Shown: positions 1 through 7,123, counted from the first letter of the stretch. The stretch: DNA of 20,289 nt from an uncultured Blautia sp. (GCA_934394595.1 CAKRRX010000040.1:1-20289); one strand, 5' to 3'. Notes: generated from the sequence alone by a model not told the origin. Made by a program: numbers and translations.

Positions 1-298
1 CTTCTGTAGTCTCCGGGGCTTCTGTCACATCAGGTACCGTACTAACCTCTGGCATCTGTGATATTTCCGGATTTTCAGGAGCAGACTCCTCTCCGGAATT
101 CTCCAGCTCTTCTTTTTCTTCCTTTCCGGATAGATCTTCTGAATCCTCTGTTTCTTCTGGCACCGCATTTTCCTCTGCCTGCACCTGCATTTCTTCGCTG
201 TTATATAAAATCTGTTCTTCTGCAATGGCTGTAATGGATGTTTGCTGGAAAAGCATGACAACCGCCATTGCCAATGCCGCAACTTTTCTTCTTTTCAT
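1..298 (-). CDS. Secreted acidic surface protein, N-terminal part (runs off the left edge)
   Basis: The reading frame starts at ATG 298 on the minus strand and stays open for 99 codons to the window edge. A good ribosome binding site (GGAAGGAG) lies about 8 nt upstream. The first residues are a classic signal peptide: basic MKRRK, then a hydrophobic stretch (VAALAMAVVMLF), then a cleavage-like A-I-A/E. The exported part starts with a long Glu/Ser/Pro/Thr-rich low-complexity stretch (many EE pairs, PEN, APETTE), as in linkers of Gram-positive cell-wall proteins. No catalytic domain is inside the window, so the function cannot be named. A large extracellular protein with repeats, an adhesin or a surface hydrolase is plausible. 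A minus-strand TATAAT-like box lies near 415-420, but I see no well-spaced -35. Confidence 0.8.
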   Translation of the reverse strand, partial: MKRRKVAALAMAVVMLFQQTSITAIAEEQILYNSEEMQVQAEENAVPEETEDSEDLSGKEEKEELENSGEESAPENPEISQMPEVSTVPDVTEAPETTE

Positions 299-529
299 TT
301 TCCCGTCTCCTTCCTTACGTAGCCCTCAGACAGGAGTCCCATCTGAATCTTTTGCTGTCTATATCATAGCGAATATTATCCAAAACCCGAATAACTGGGA
401 ATGCTATTTTTTGTATTATATTGTTTTCTTTTTGCTGTCAGCACAAATATATTGCCAAAAAGCCTGTCATTTATTTACTTGTTTCTGCAACTCAGGTCTC
501 CTGCTAAAATAGTTTTTACTTGATTTTTG

Positions 530-558
530 TTGACATTCCTTAGTCACCAGCTTATAAT
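530..558 (+). promoter_or_regulatory. SigA promoter for the Mn2+ riboswitch / oadB-like operon
   Basis: Both boxes match the consensus: TTGACA at 530-535, a 17-nt spacer, and TATAAT at 553-558. Transcription would start at about 564-566, right at the 5' strand of riboswitch helix P1. Expression should therefore be limited by the riboswitch rather than by promoter strength. Confidence 0.9.
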
Positions 559-562
559 GACT

Positions 563-683
563 GTAATAAAAGGGAGTAGCTGGCATATCAGATTCTTTTT
601 GTATGGATTTACTGCGTCAGAACGGCTGTACGGTCACCTGTACCGATGCCCGCAGGAAATTGAAATAGCAAGACTTTTATTAC
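563..683 (+). promoter_or_regulatory. yybP-ykoY family (Mn2+) riboswitch aptamer
   Basis: The leader carries the family's hallmark sequences. These are AAAAGGGAGTAGC at 568-580 (the L1 GGGAGUAGC element), CGTCA at 615-619 (the L3 element), and ATAGCAAGACTTTT at 665-678 (the conserved AGCAAGACnUUU closing strand). P1 is a perfect 10-bp helix, 563-572 with 674-683. A P3 stem forms from CTGCG 612-616 and CGCAG 651-655. Above it, GGC/GCC (624-626/648-650) and CGGT/ACCG (631-634/642-645) extend the arm. This family is established as a Mn2+ sensor that switches on Mn2+ export or homeostasis genes. Identification is by eye; a covariance-model search would settle it. Confidence 0.88.
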
Positions 684-733
684 AATACCCACATACGTTT
701 ATGTGTGTGATATTGTAATAAAAGTCTTTTTTT
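671..733 (+). terminator. Riboswitch expression platform: intrinsic terminator
   Basis: A perfect 17-bp stem (671-687 with 711-727) is followed by seven T. The left arm contains the whole 3' strand of riboswitch helix P1 (674-683), so P1 and the terminator cannot form together. Ligand binding that stabilises P1 should prevent termination, giving a transcriptional ON switch. The loop (688-710) contains a small inner CACA/TGTG hairpin. Confidence 0.9.
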
Positions 734-736
734 ATT

Positions 737-790
737 GTTAGGGACAAAAAGTATTTTGCCCCTAACTTGATATCCACGAATTGCTTCGCA
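737..790 (+). repeat. REP-like palindromic repeat, copy 1
   Basis: A 12-bp hairpin spans 737-766, with GTTAGGG and CAAA arms around an A-C mismatch. It is followed by TTGATATCCACGAATT. The same arrangement, including the mismatch, recurs at 10665-10718. Here it lies between the riboswitch terminator and the oadB-like ribosome binding site. A flanking TGATATC...GATATCA inverted repeat (769-775 and 804-810) may be part of the same element. Confidence 0.7.
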
Positions 791-835
791 GCGATGCTGC
801 TCCTGATATCATTACATTTTAGGGAGGTATTTTAT

Positions 836-1972
836 ATGGAATTTTTAACAGATGGCATTCTCTCATTAACCTGGCAGCAGGTAGTCATGTATGCGGTAGG
901 TCTGACTCTGATCTGGCTTGCCATCAAAAAAGGCTATGAACCTGCCTTGCTTCTTCCCATGGGATTTGGAGCGATCCTGGTCAACCTGCCAGCTTCAGGA
1001 GTCCTGGATCAGACTCTTCAGGGCGGCATACAGGCAAACGGCGTGATACAATGGCTGTTCCATACAGGCATTGAAGCCTCTGAAGTCATGCCGATCCTGC
1101 TTTTCATCGGAATCGGCGCCATGATCGATTTTGGTCCCCTGCTCAGTGCACCCTCTATGTTTTTGTTTGGTGCCGGTGCCCAGTTTGGTGTTTTTGCTGC
1201 AATCTTGCTTGCAGTGCTCCTTGGATTTGATCTGAAAGATGCAGCCTCCATAGGAATTATTGGTGCAGCAGACGGTCCTACCTCCATTCTTGTATCACAG
1301 GTTCTGGAATCCAGATATATGGGTGCCATCGCAGTGGCCGCCTACTCTTACATGGCCCTTGTCCCCATTGTACAGCCTTTTGCTATCCGTCTTGTGACCA
1401 CAAAAAAAGAGCGCAGGATACACATGGAATACAATCCGAAATCCGTTTCCAAAACTATCCGTATTGCATTTCCCATAGTTGTAACCATGATCGTAGGCCT
1501 TGTGGCTCCACAATCGGTTGCTCTTGTAGGCTTTCTTATGTTTGGCAATCTTATCCGGGAATGTGGTGTACTTGGTACCCTGTCCGACACCGCCCAGAAT
1601 AATCTGGCTAATCTGATCACACTGCTCCTTGGCATCACCATCTCCTTCAGCATGCGGGCAGAAGAATTTGTGACAAAAGAAACCATTATGATCATGGCCA
1701 TCGGACTTTTTGCCTTTGTCATGGACACCATCGGCGGCGTGCTTCTGGCAAAATTCCTGAATCTTTTCCGGAAAAAGAAAATAAATCCTATGATCGGTGG
1801 TGCCGGAATTTCCGCTTTCCCCATGTCTTCCAGAGTCATCCAGAAAATGGCAATGGAAGAAGATCCTACAAATGTGATCCTGATGCAGGCCGCAGGTGCC
1901 AATGTCTCCGGCCAGATTGCATCTGTCATAGCCGGAGGCTTGGTCATCAACCTGGTCACAAAATTTTTATGA
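836..1972 (+). CDS. oadB: Na+-translocating decarboxylase beta subunit homologue (OadB/GcdB/MmdB family), stand-alone
   Basis: I place the start at ATG 836, with AGGGAGG 9 nt upstream, giving 378 aa. The frame is open further upstream but only through the repeat. The protein is almost entirely hydrophobic, with about nine or more membrane segments. Family signatures are intact: GAADGPTS near residues 140-147 with the Na+-coupling Asp, SMRAEEF, the FVMDTIGGVLLAK segment, and C-terminal DPTNVILMQAAGANVSGQI with conserved Asn and Ser. In the known complexes this subunit couples decarboxylation of carboxybiotin to Na+ export. The window has no alpha (carboxyltransferase/biotin) subunit. Its neighbours are a Mn2+ riboswitch upstream and a tiny gamma-like peptide downstream. 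It may assemble with subunits encoded elsewhere, or it may act alone as a cation transporter (inference). Confidence 0.9.
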   Translation: MEFLTDGILSLTWQQVVMYAVGLTLIWLAIKKGYEPALLLPMGFGAILVNLPASGVLDQTLQGGIQANGVIQWLFHTGIEASEVMPILLFIGIGAMIDFGPLLSAPSMFLFGAGAQFGVFAAILLAVLLGFDLKDAASIGIIGAADGPTSILVSQVLESRYMGAIAVAAYSYMALVPIVQPFAIRLVTTKKERRIHMEYNPKSVSKTIRIAFPIVVTMIVGLVAPQSVALVGFLMFGNLIRECGVLGTLSDTAQNNLANLITLLLGITISFSMRAEEFVTKETIMIMAIGLFAFVMDTIGGVLLAKFLNLFRKKKINPMIGGAGISAFPMSSRVIQKMAMEEDPTNVILMQAAGANVSGQIASVIAGGLVINLVTKFL

Positions 1973-2052
1973 GCCTTTTTTGAAAAAATCCTGAGAATTA
2001 TGAAAAAAGTGTTCTGAATTTTTAATACATTCTAAATAAGGAGGTTCTGATT

Positions 2053-2172
2053 ATGAATATGTCTGCTGTTATGGCCGCATTAGAAATCATGTGGAAAGGA
2101 ATGGCTGGAATCTTTGCCGCAATTTTGCTGATCATGCTGCTGGTATGGCTTATGGGAAAAATCAGCCGATAG
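2053..2172 (+). CDS. 39-aa OadG-like single-span membrane peptide
   Basis: This short ORF starts at ATG 2053 and ends with TAG at 2170-2172. AAGGAGG lies about 8 nt upstream, and the gene starts 80 nt after the oadB-like stop. The peptide has an N-terminal amphipathic part (MSAVMAALEIMWKGMAGIF), a membrane span (AAILLIMLLVWLMG) and a basic KISR end. This resembles the membrane anchor of the gamma subunit (OadG) of Na+-pump decarboxylases. It lacks the usual soluble C-terminal tail that binds Zn2+ and contacts the alpha subunit. It is probably a minimal stabilising partner of the beta subunit (inference). The strong ribosome binding site and its position in the operon support a real gene. Confidence 0.75.
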   Translation: MNMSAVMAALEIMWKGMAGIFAAILLIMLLVWLMGKISR

Positions 2173-2271
2173 ACTTTCACTATTTTTGCATAACAAGTTC
2201 AAAAGCCTTATCATGCAAGCATGAACAGCTTTTTGACCTTTTGCCCCTGATATCATCATATTACACAAAAA

Positions 2272-2316
2272 CTGCCGGAAAACGATGGCAGGATTCCCGT
2301 CACCGTTTTCCGGCAG
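2272..2316 (-). terminator. Terminator of the TtcA-like operon, possibly bidirectional
   Basis: A perfect 13-bp stem (CTGCCGGAAAACG 2272-2284 with 2304-2316) lies just past the stop of the minus-strand gene. Read on the minus strand it is followed by TTTTTG. On the plus strand it is followed by ATATTTTC, so it may also end the oad transcript. A weaker hairpin at 2199-2236 (TCAAAAGC / GCTTTTTGA) could be the plus-strand operon's own terminator. Confidence 0.8.
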
Positions 2317-2330
2317 ATATTTTCTTTAAC

Positions 2331-3482
2331 TCAATCTTCTTTTTTCAGCTCTTCTGATATCTGATCATACTCATCCAGGAAAGAATGGCGAACGCCATGC
2401 TGCTTATATCCCACAACAGTGTCGATATTGACATTTTCCACACTTTTGAAGATATTTCCCTCCACAAATGGATTGACCTTTTTCAGATCCCGGATCAGTT
2501 CCTTGATTTCCACACGCTTGGAACGATTCTCATTATTGCAAGTAGTACAGGTATCCGTAAATTTGCAGGCACACTGGATAAAATGAAGATCATTGTAATC
2601 TCTCCATGCCTTGATATCATCTTCCCGCACCAGATACAAAGGACGAATCAGTTCCATTCCCTCAAAATTAGTGCTGTGGAGCTTCGGCATCATAGTCTGA
2701 ACCTGCGCTCCGTACAGCATTCCCATCAAAATAGTCTCAATTACATCGTCATAATGGTGTCCCAGCGCAATCTTATTGCATCCCAGTTCCCTGGCAAAAG
2801 CATACAGGTGGCCTCGCCTCATACGTGCACAAAGATAACACGGAGATTTCTCCACGTTAAATACGGATTCAAAAATGTCAGATTCAAAAATCTGCACCGG
2901 AATATGAAGCTTTCTTGCATTTTCCTCGATCACCTTGCGGTTCTCCGGACTGTATCCGGGATCCATCACGAGGAATTTCACTTCAAATTCAAATTTATTG
3001 TGCAGTTTCAACTCCTGGAAGCATTTTGCCATCAGCATAGAGTCCTTGCCTCCGGAAATACAGACTGCGATCTGATCTCCCGGCTTTACCAACTCGTAAG
3101 TATTGATCGCCTTGGTAAATCTTGACCATATCTTCTTTTTAAATTTCTTGCGGATACTGATCTCCACATCTTTTGCAATATCCTGTTCCTGTGTATCCTT
3201 CATCTTATCCAGAAGCCATGCAACATAGCCCCGCTCCAGACTTACAGCATCCAGACCTTCTTCCTGCAGCTTTTCGGCAATTTCCACACTGTTGATTCCT
3301 CTGCTGCAGCAGATCACCAGCCTTTTTTTCGGATCAACCCCTTCGCTTTGCAGGATTTCATCTGGCTTCAGGGCAAGTGCTCCTGGAATAGCACCATGGG
3401 ATATTTCAATTTCGTCGCGGATGTCTATGATCTGATAAGAATCTGCTGGTAATTTTTTTAATTCATCTATGGTTATACTCAT
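2331..3482 (-). CDS. Rhodanese-TtcA fusion: tRNA 2-thiocytidine synthetase-like PP-loop protein
   Basis: This 383-aa protein has two parts. Residues 1-95 form a rhodanese (sulfurtransferase) domain with active loop CSRGINS and catalytic Cys59. Residues 110-383 are a TtcA-type PP-loop ATPase: SGGKDS at 143-148, PCYLC with Cys215/Cys218 followed by ARMRRG, and GHHYDDVIET at 241-250. TtcA proteins thiolate cytidine 32 in tRNA, using ATP and a Cys-bound Fe-S cluster. The rhodanese could deliver persulfide sulfur to the PP-loop part. A second Cys group (304, 306, 312, 315) lies where TtcA has its third cluster ligand. The start is ATG 3482 with AGAAAGG upstream, 20 nt after the kinase gene, so it is the last gene of that operon. 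The exact tRNA target is inferred from homology. Confidence 0.85.
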   Translation of the reverse strand: MSITIDELKKLPADSYQIIDIRDEIEISHGAIPGALALKPDEILQSEGVDPKKRLVICCSRGINSVEIAEKLQEEGLDAVSLERGYVAWLLDKMKDTQEQDIAKDVEISIRKKFKKKIWSRFTKAINTYELVKPGDQIAVCISGGKDSMLMAKCFQELKLHNKFEFEVKFLVMDPGYSPENRKVIEENARKLHIPVQIFESDIFESVFNVEKSPCYLCARMRRGHLYAFARELGCNKIALGHHYDDVIETILMGMLYGAQVQTMMPKLHSTNFEGMELIRPLYLVREDDIKAWRDYNDLHFIQCACKFTDTCTTCNNENRSKRVEIKELIRDLKKVNPFVEGNIFKSVENVNIDTVVGYKQHGVRHSFLDEYDQISEELKKED

Positions 3483-3502
3483 TTTAAAAACCTTTCTGTT
3501 TC

Positions 3503-4390
3503 TTAATTTTCCGGAAAATCCTCAACCTCTTTCCTGGTTGGAATAGATGCGGTAGCTCCCGGCCTTGAAACTGCAATAGCAGATGCTTTCGCAGCCATTT
3601 TCAGTCCCTCTCCTGCCGGCATTCCTTCCATGAGAGAAGCAATAAAATATCCGGTAAAAGTATCTCCTGCTGCTGTGGTGTCCACTGCTTTCACTTTATA
3701 AATATCCTGATGGTACTGATTTTCCCCATCCTGATAAACTGCCCCATTTCCCCCAAGTGTAAGCACTACCTTCGCCTTGGGATACTTATTTCGCATCTGA
3801 TCCAGGATCTTCTGCGGCTCTTTTTCCCCGGTGATCTGAAAGCCTTCGATCTCATTTACCAGAAACAGGCTGACCTTTCCAAGATCACATTTCTCCAGCT
3901 CCCCGTCAAAAGGCGATGGATTGAGAATGATCATCATCTCTTTTTCATAAGCACAGTCTATGATGTAATCCAGCTCATTGATTTCGTTTTGAAGAAGCAG
4001 GATATCTCCTTTTTCAAAATGAGCCAGTACCTGGTCTACATATTCTCTGGTGATCTGACGGTTGGAGCCGCCATAAAGAAGAATGCAGTTCTGTGCATCC
4101 TTGTCTACCTGGATCACCGTATGTCCACAGGGGCCGGAAATCCTTCTGATCAGCTGGGTATTCACTCCGTTTTCCCTGCAGGCCTCCAAAAGCAGCTCTG
4201 CTCCATCCCCCAGTGTACAGGCATGGTAAACCGGCACGCCAGCCTTAGCCAGGGCAATAGACTGGTTCAGTCCCTTTCCTCCGCAAAAGATCTCCCTTCC
4301 AACAGATGTCTGTGTCTCCCCTGGGATCAGGATATGATCCATCTGATATACGTAATCCAAATTCATAGATCCGAAATTAAGGACTTTCAT
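3503..4390 (-). CDS. PfkB-family sugar kinase (ribokinase-like)
   Basis: The protein has 295 aa from ATG 4390, which I prefer to the upstream ATG at 4417. The N-terminus MKVLNFGSMNLD then begins as in the family, and AAAGGA lies upstream. PfkB signatures are clear: the substrate-binding GREIFCGGKGLNQ at 31-43, and DTTAAGDTF at 237-245 with catalytic Asp243 and the anion-hole glycines. Ribokinase-type enzymes phosphorylate a sugar hydroxymethyl group with ATP. The specific sugar cannot be read from the sequence; ribose or a related nucleoside sugar is the default guess. It sits between a HAAS/DUF1700 membrane protein and the TtcA fusion, with no sugar transporter beside it. A housekeeping salvage role is therefore more likely than catabolism of an imported sugar. 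Confidence 0.88.
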   Translation of the reverse strand: MKVLNFGSMNLDYVYQMDHILIPGETQTSVGREIFCGGKGLNQSIALAKAGVPVYHACTLGDGAELLLEACRENGVNTQLIRRISGPCGHTVIQVDKDAQNCILLYGGSNRQITREYVDQVLAHFEKGDILLLQNEINELDYIIDCAYEKEMMIILNPSPFDGELEKCDLGKVSLFLVNEIEGFQITGEKEPQKILDQMRNKYPKAKVVLTLGGNGAVYQDGENQYHQDIYKVKAVDTTAAGDTFTGYFIASLMEGMPAGEGLKMAAKASAIAVSRPGATASIPTRKEVEDFPEN

Positions 4391-4416
4391 AAGTACACTT
4401 TCCTTTCTCTGTATCA

Positions 4417-4866
4417 TCAGGAACCTCTGATGTTCCGAATTATGGAAATCGCCAGCATAATCAGAGCCATCATAATAAAAAATGGCAGAACTACTGTCAA
4501 TATATGGAATACAAGAAACAATATGATCAGCAAAATCAGAATTCCCAGAAGCTTACTGTACCAGGTATCAAACCGCCATACATGTACATGCTTCCCTGCG
4601 GACTGCTGCCTATCCACCTCTCCATCTGAATAAGTGCTGTATTCCTCATAATTCTCCTGACCGGTATCCGGATCCGTATCCAGTAGAGTCCTTGCTATCA
4701 GCCGTGGATCTCCCAGTTCTGCCAGTACATCCTGTTCCGATCGACCTCCACGTACCTGTGCCTGGATATAATCCTCATAATATCTTACATGCGCAGCCAC
4801 CTTTCCCTCATGCATCTGACCGGTAAGCTGGCTTCTCAGCGTTTCCAGAAATTCGCTTCTGTTCAT
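4417..4866 (-). CDS. HAAS/DUF1700 domain membrane protein
   Basis: This 149-aa protein begins with the HAAS domain (residues 1-60): MNRSEFLETLRSQL, then YYEDYIQ, then G.SEQDVLAELGDPRLIA. This is the pattern of small Firmicutes proteins often paired with PadR regulators. A polar linker of about 40 residues is followed by two closely spaced membrane segments (about 105-140, LLGILILLIILFLVFHIL and VVLPFFIMMALIMLAISII). The role is probably envelope-related signalling or scaffolding, but no biochemical function is established for this architecture. No PadR gene adjoins it. It is the first gene of a three-gene minus-strand operon; its TGA overlaps an ATG in the kinase frame (TGATG at 4415-4419). 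Confidence 0.8.
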   Translation of the reverse strand: MNRSEFLETLRSQLTGQMHEGKVAAHVRYYEDYIQAQVRGGRSEQDVLAELGDPRLIARTLLDTDPDTGQENYEEYSTYSDGEVDRQQSAGKHVHVWRFDTWYSKLLGILILLIILFLVFHILTVVLPFFIMMALIMLAISIIRNIRGS

Positions 4867-4942
4867 ACGTCTGGTTCAACCTTTCTATCATAGCCACAGC
4901 CTCTGTACAGCGGCTGTTTTTCATTATTCAGTATCTTCCTAT

Positions 4943-4971
4943 ATTCTAGCAATACTTGCTCTTTGGCGCAA
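4943..4971 (-). promoter_or_regulatory. Putative SigA promoter of the HAAS-kinase-TtcA operon
   Basis: On the minus strand there is TTGCGC (4966-4971), a 17-nt spacer, and TAGAAT (4943-4948). The start would fall near 4936. The 70-nt leader contains a 6-bp ACAGCC/GGCTGT hairpin near 4896-4917. Confidence 0.5.
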
Positions 4972-5059
4972 CCATCCGCGTCATAAAATTTTTATAAAGT
5001 TTGTAACTTTTCACAAATATGTCCTTAATTTTTTGATAATAATGCCACCTGTTAATTTC

Positions 5060-5088
5060 TTGACAAATATTTTTTTTAGTGATACAAT
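5060..5088 (+). promoter_or_regulatory. SigA promoter of the ZTP riboswitch-fhs unit
   Basis: The -35 is TTGACA at 5060-5065. After a 17-nt spacer comes TACAAT at 5083-5088. The start would be near 5095, just upstream of riboswitch helix P1. Confidence 0.85.
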
Positions 5089-5104
5089 TTATGCATCAAT
5101 TGAA

Positions 5105-5185
5105 AAGCTTCTGAATACTGACGGATCGTGGAGTTTACCACAGGGACTTCAGAAGCAGATCAACAGCCGACCGTCTGGGCAGTAT
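5105..5185 (+). promoter_or_regulatory. ZTP (pfl motif) riboswitch aptamer controlling fhs
   Basis: The architecture fits the ZTP family. P1 is a perfect 9-bp helix (GCTTCTGAA 5107-5115 with TTCAGAAGC 5148-5156). P2 is GTGG 5128-5131 with CCAC 5138-5141, followed by the conserved AGGGA. A short linker leads to the second domain CCGACCGTCTGGGCA (5167-5181), matching the conserved CCGNCUGGGC. The family senses ZTP/ZMP, which accumulates when 10-formyl-THF is short, and switches on folate one-carbon and purine genes. Its position ahead of formate-THF ligase is the expected one. A THF riboswitch was considered, but its core is absent. Confidence 0.88.
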
Positions 5186-5213
5186 TTGAATTATCAGATA
5201 CTGCCTTTTTTTT
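5178..5213 (+). terminator. Terminator of the ZTP riboswitch expression platform
   Basis: GGCAGTAT (5178-5185) pairs with ATACTGCC (5198-5205), with an inner TGA/TCA extension and an ATTA loop, and eight T follow. The left arm takes the GGGC end of the aptamer's second domain. Ligand binding should therefore block termination and turn fhs on. Confidence 0.88.
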
Positions 5214-5310
5214 ACCGGCAGGCCCCTTACAAGAGGGAGAACGCTGTTGCCTTTTTAAGGAACAGCTTATCAAAACCATTTAATCTTACACAACGAAAGG
5301 AGCTTTTATT

Positions 5311-6996
5311 ATGGGGTTTAAAAGTGACATCGAAATTGCACAGGAATGCGAAATGAAACCAATCACCGAGATTGCAGCCAAGGCAGGGATTGACGACAAA
5401 TACCTTGAGCAGTATGGAAAATACAAAGCAAAAATTGATTACAATCTGTTAAAAGAGACCGATAAGAAAAATGGAAAACTGATCCTGGTTACTGCCATCA
5501 ACCCAACTCCAGCAGGAGAGGGAAAGACCACTACTACCGTAGGTCTTGCAGATGCAATGCAGCAGATGGGTAAGAATGTTATGGTCGCACTTCGTGAGCC
5601 ATCCCTTGGACCGGTATTCGGTGTAAAGGGCGGCGCAGCAGGCGGCGGATATGCACAGGTTGTTCCTATGGAAGATATCAATCTTCATTTCACAGGTGAC
5701 TTCCACGCAATCGGAGCAGCAAACAACCTTCTTGCAGCTATGATCGACAACCATATTTTCCAGGGCAATGCTCTGAACATCGACCCACGTAAGATCACAT
5801 GGAGAAGATGCGTAGATATGAATGACCGTCAGCTTCGTAACGTAGTAGACGGACTTGGTGGAAGAACAAACGGTATGCCTCGTGAAGACGGCTATGACAT
5901 TACTGTAGCTTCTGAGATTATGGCTGTTCTCTGTCTTGCAAGCGATATCAAAGACCTGAAAGAAAGACTTTCCAGAATCATCATCGGTTATACATATGGC
6001 AAACCATCCGAACAGAAACCGGTAACAGCAGGCGATCTTCACGCTGAAGGTGCTATGACAGCTCTGTTAAAGGATGCACTGAAACCAAACCTGGTTCAGA
6101 CTCTTGAGCATGTACCTGCTATCGTTCACGGTGGACCATTCGCAAATATCGCTCACGGATGTAACTCTGTAACTGCTACCAAGATGGCTCTGAAACTTGC
6201 TGACTATACAATCACAGAGGCTGGATTCGGTGCTGACCTTGGTGCTGAGAAATTCCTGGATATCAAGTGCCGTATGGCTGGCCTGCATCCAAATGCAGTT
6301 GTGATCGTTGCCACTGTTCGTGCCCTGAAATACAACGGCGGCGTTGCCAAGGCAGACCTTAATAATGAGAATCTGGAAGCTCTGGAAAAAGGTCTTCCGA
6401 ACCTTCTGAAACATGTAAGCAATATCAAAAACGTTTACAAGCTTCCATGTGTCGTTGCTATCAATGCATTCCCAACTGACACCAAAGCAGAGCTTGACCT
6501 GGTAGAAGCAAAATGTAAAGAACTTGGCGTAAATGTCGCACTTTCTGAAGTATGGGCAAAAGGCGGCGAAGGCGGCAAGAAATTAGCAGAGGAAGTGATC
6601 CGTCTGGTTGAAGAGCCAAACGACTTCACATATTCCTATGAGCTTGAAGGCTCCATTGAAGATAAGCTGAATCAGATCGTTCAGAAGATCTACGGTGGTA
6701 AGAGAGTTGTCCTCACAGCAAATGCTCAGAAACAGGCAAAACAGCTGGAAGCTCTTGGTTTTGGCAACTGCCCGATCTGTGTGGCTAAGACACAGTACAG
6801 TTTAACAGATGACCAGACCAAGCTTGGCGCTCCTACAGACTTCGAAGTAACCGTTCGTAACCTGAAGATTTCCGCTGGTGCAGGCTTCATCGTAGCACTT
6901 ACCGGCGAGATCATGACCATGCCAGGTCTTCCAAAGGTTCCGGCTGCTGAGAAGATCGATGTAGACGAAACCGGTAAGATCACAGGTCTGTTCTAA
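5311..6996 (+). CDS. fhs: Formate-tetrahydrofolate ligase (10-formyl-THF synthetase)
   Basis: This 561-aa protein is close to the usual 555-560 aa. It catalyses formate + THF + ATP to 10-formyl-THF, used in purine synthesis, formyl-Met-tRNA and, in acetogens, the methyl branch of the Wood-Ljungdahl pathway. The P-loop-like [15 protein letters not shown] lies at residues 64-78, followed by [23 protein letters not shown] and [17 protein letters not shown], all diagnostic of the family. ATG 5311 follows GAAAGGAG by about 8 nt. Codon use is strongly biased towards preferred codons compared with the neighbours, suggesting high expression. The gene is monocistronic, with its own ZTP riboswitch and terminator. 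Confidence 0.98.
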   Translation: MGFKSDIEIAQECEMKPITEIAAKAGIDDKYLEQYGKYKAKIDYNLLKETDKKNGKLILVTAINPTPAGEGKTTTTVGLADAMQQMGKNVMVALREPSLGPVFGVKGGAAGGGYAQVVPMEDINLHFTGDFHAIGAANNLLAAMIDNHIFQGNALNIDPRKITWRRCVDMNDRQLRNVVDGLGGRTNGMPREDGYDITVASEIMAVLCLASDIKDLKERLSRIIIGYTYGKPSEQKPVTAGDLHAEGAMTALLKDALKPNLVQTLEHVPAIVHGGPFANIAHGCNSVTATKMALKLADYTITEAGFGADLGAEKFLDIKCRMAGLHPNAVVIVATVRALKYNGGVAKADLNNENLEALEKGLPNLLKHVSNIKNVYKLPCVVAINAFPTDTKAELDLVEAKCKELGVNVALSEVWAKGGEGGKKLAEEVIRLVEEPNDFTYSYELEGSIEDKLNQIVQKIYGGKRVVLTANAQKQAKQLEALGFGNCPICVAKTQYSLTDDQTKLGAPTDFEVTVRNLKISAGAGFIVALTGEIMTMPGLPKVPAAEKIDVDETGKITGLF

Positions 6997-7042
6997 ATCT
7001 CATAGTTGCTGGGAGTATTCCCATGCAGCCCCATAAAAATAT

Positions 7043-7072
7043 CGCCCGGGAAATCAATTCCCGGGCGTTTTT
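7043..7072 (+). terminator. Intrinsic terminator of fhs
   Basis: CGCCCGGGAA (7043-7052) pairs perfectly with TTCCCGGGCG (7058-7067) around a 5-nt loop and is followed by TTTTT. It begins 46 nt after the fhs stop. Confidence 0.92.
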
Positions 7073-7083
7073 ACATACAAATT

Positions 7084-7108
7084 CTGCCAGGGACAGATGC
7101 CCTGGCAG
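7084..7108 (-). terminator. Probable terminator of purC
   Basis: CTGCCAGGG (7084-7092) pairs with CCCTGGCAG (7100-7108), a 9-bp GC-rich stem 16 nt past the purC stop. The following minus-strand tract AATTTGTATG is only moderately T-rich. The neighbouring fhs terminator may help. Confidence 0.55.
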
Positions 7109-7123
7109 TGTTATGTATCTCAC

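Noticed and set aside
25..282. 85-aa minus-strand ORF rich in Arg/Lys/Cys
   Set aside because: It is out of frame with the signal-peptide gene covering the same bases, has no ribosome binding site, and has an implausible composition.
527..718. 63-aa plus-strand ORF in the riboswitch region
   Set aside because: It lies across the promoter, aptamer and terminator, lacks a ribosome binding site and is explained by the RNA structure.
767..835. Upstream start that would add 23 residues to the oadB-like protein
   Set aside because: The extension is translated repeat sequence, while a strong ribosome binding site (AGGGAGG) sits inside it, just before ATG 836.
2199..2262. Possible third copy of the REP-like repeat after the 39-aa gene
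   Set aside because: Only TTTTGCCCCT and TGATATC are shared, without the paired left arm; this is too little to call.
3710..4633. 307-aa plus-strand ORF opposite the kinase gene
   Set aside because: It is an antisense shadow crossing two real genes, with no ribosome binding site and no family features.
5105..5213. THF riboswitch upstream of fhs
   Set aside because: The THF aptamer core is not present; the P1/P2 layout and CCGNCTGGGC fit the ZTP class instead.
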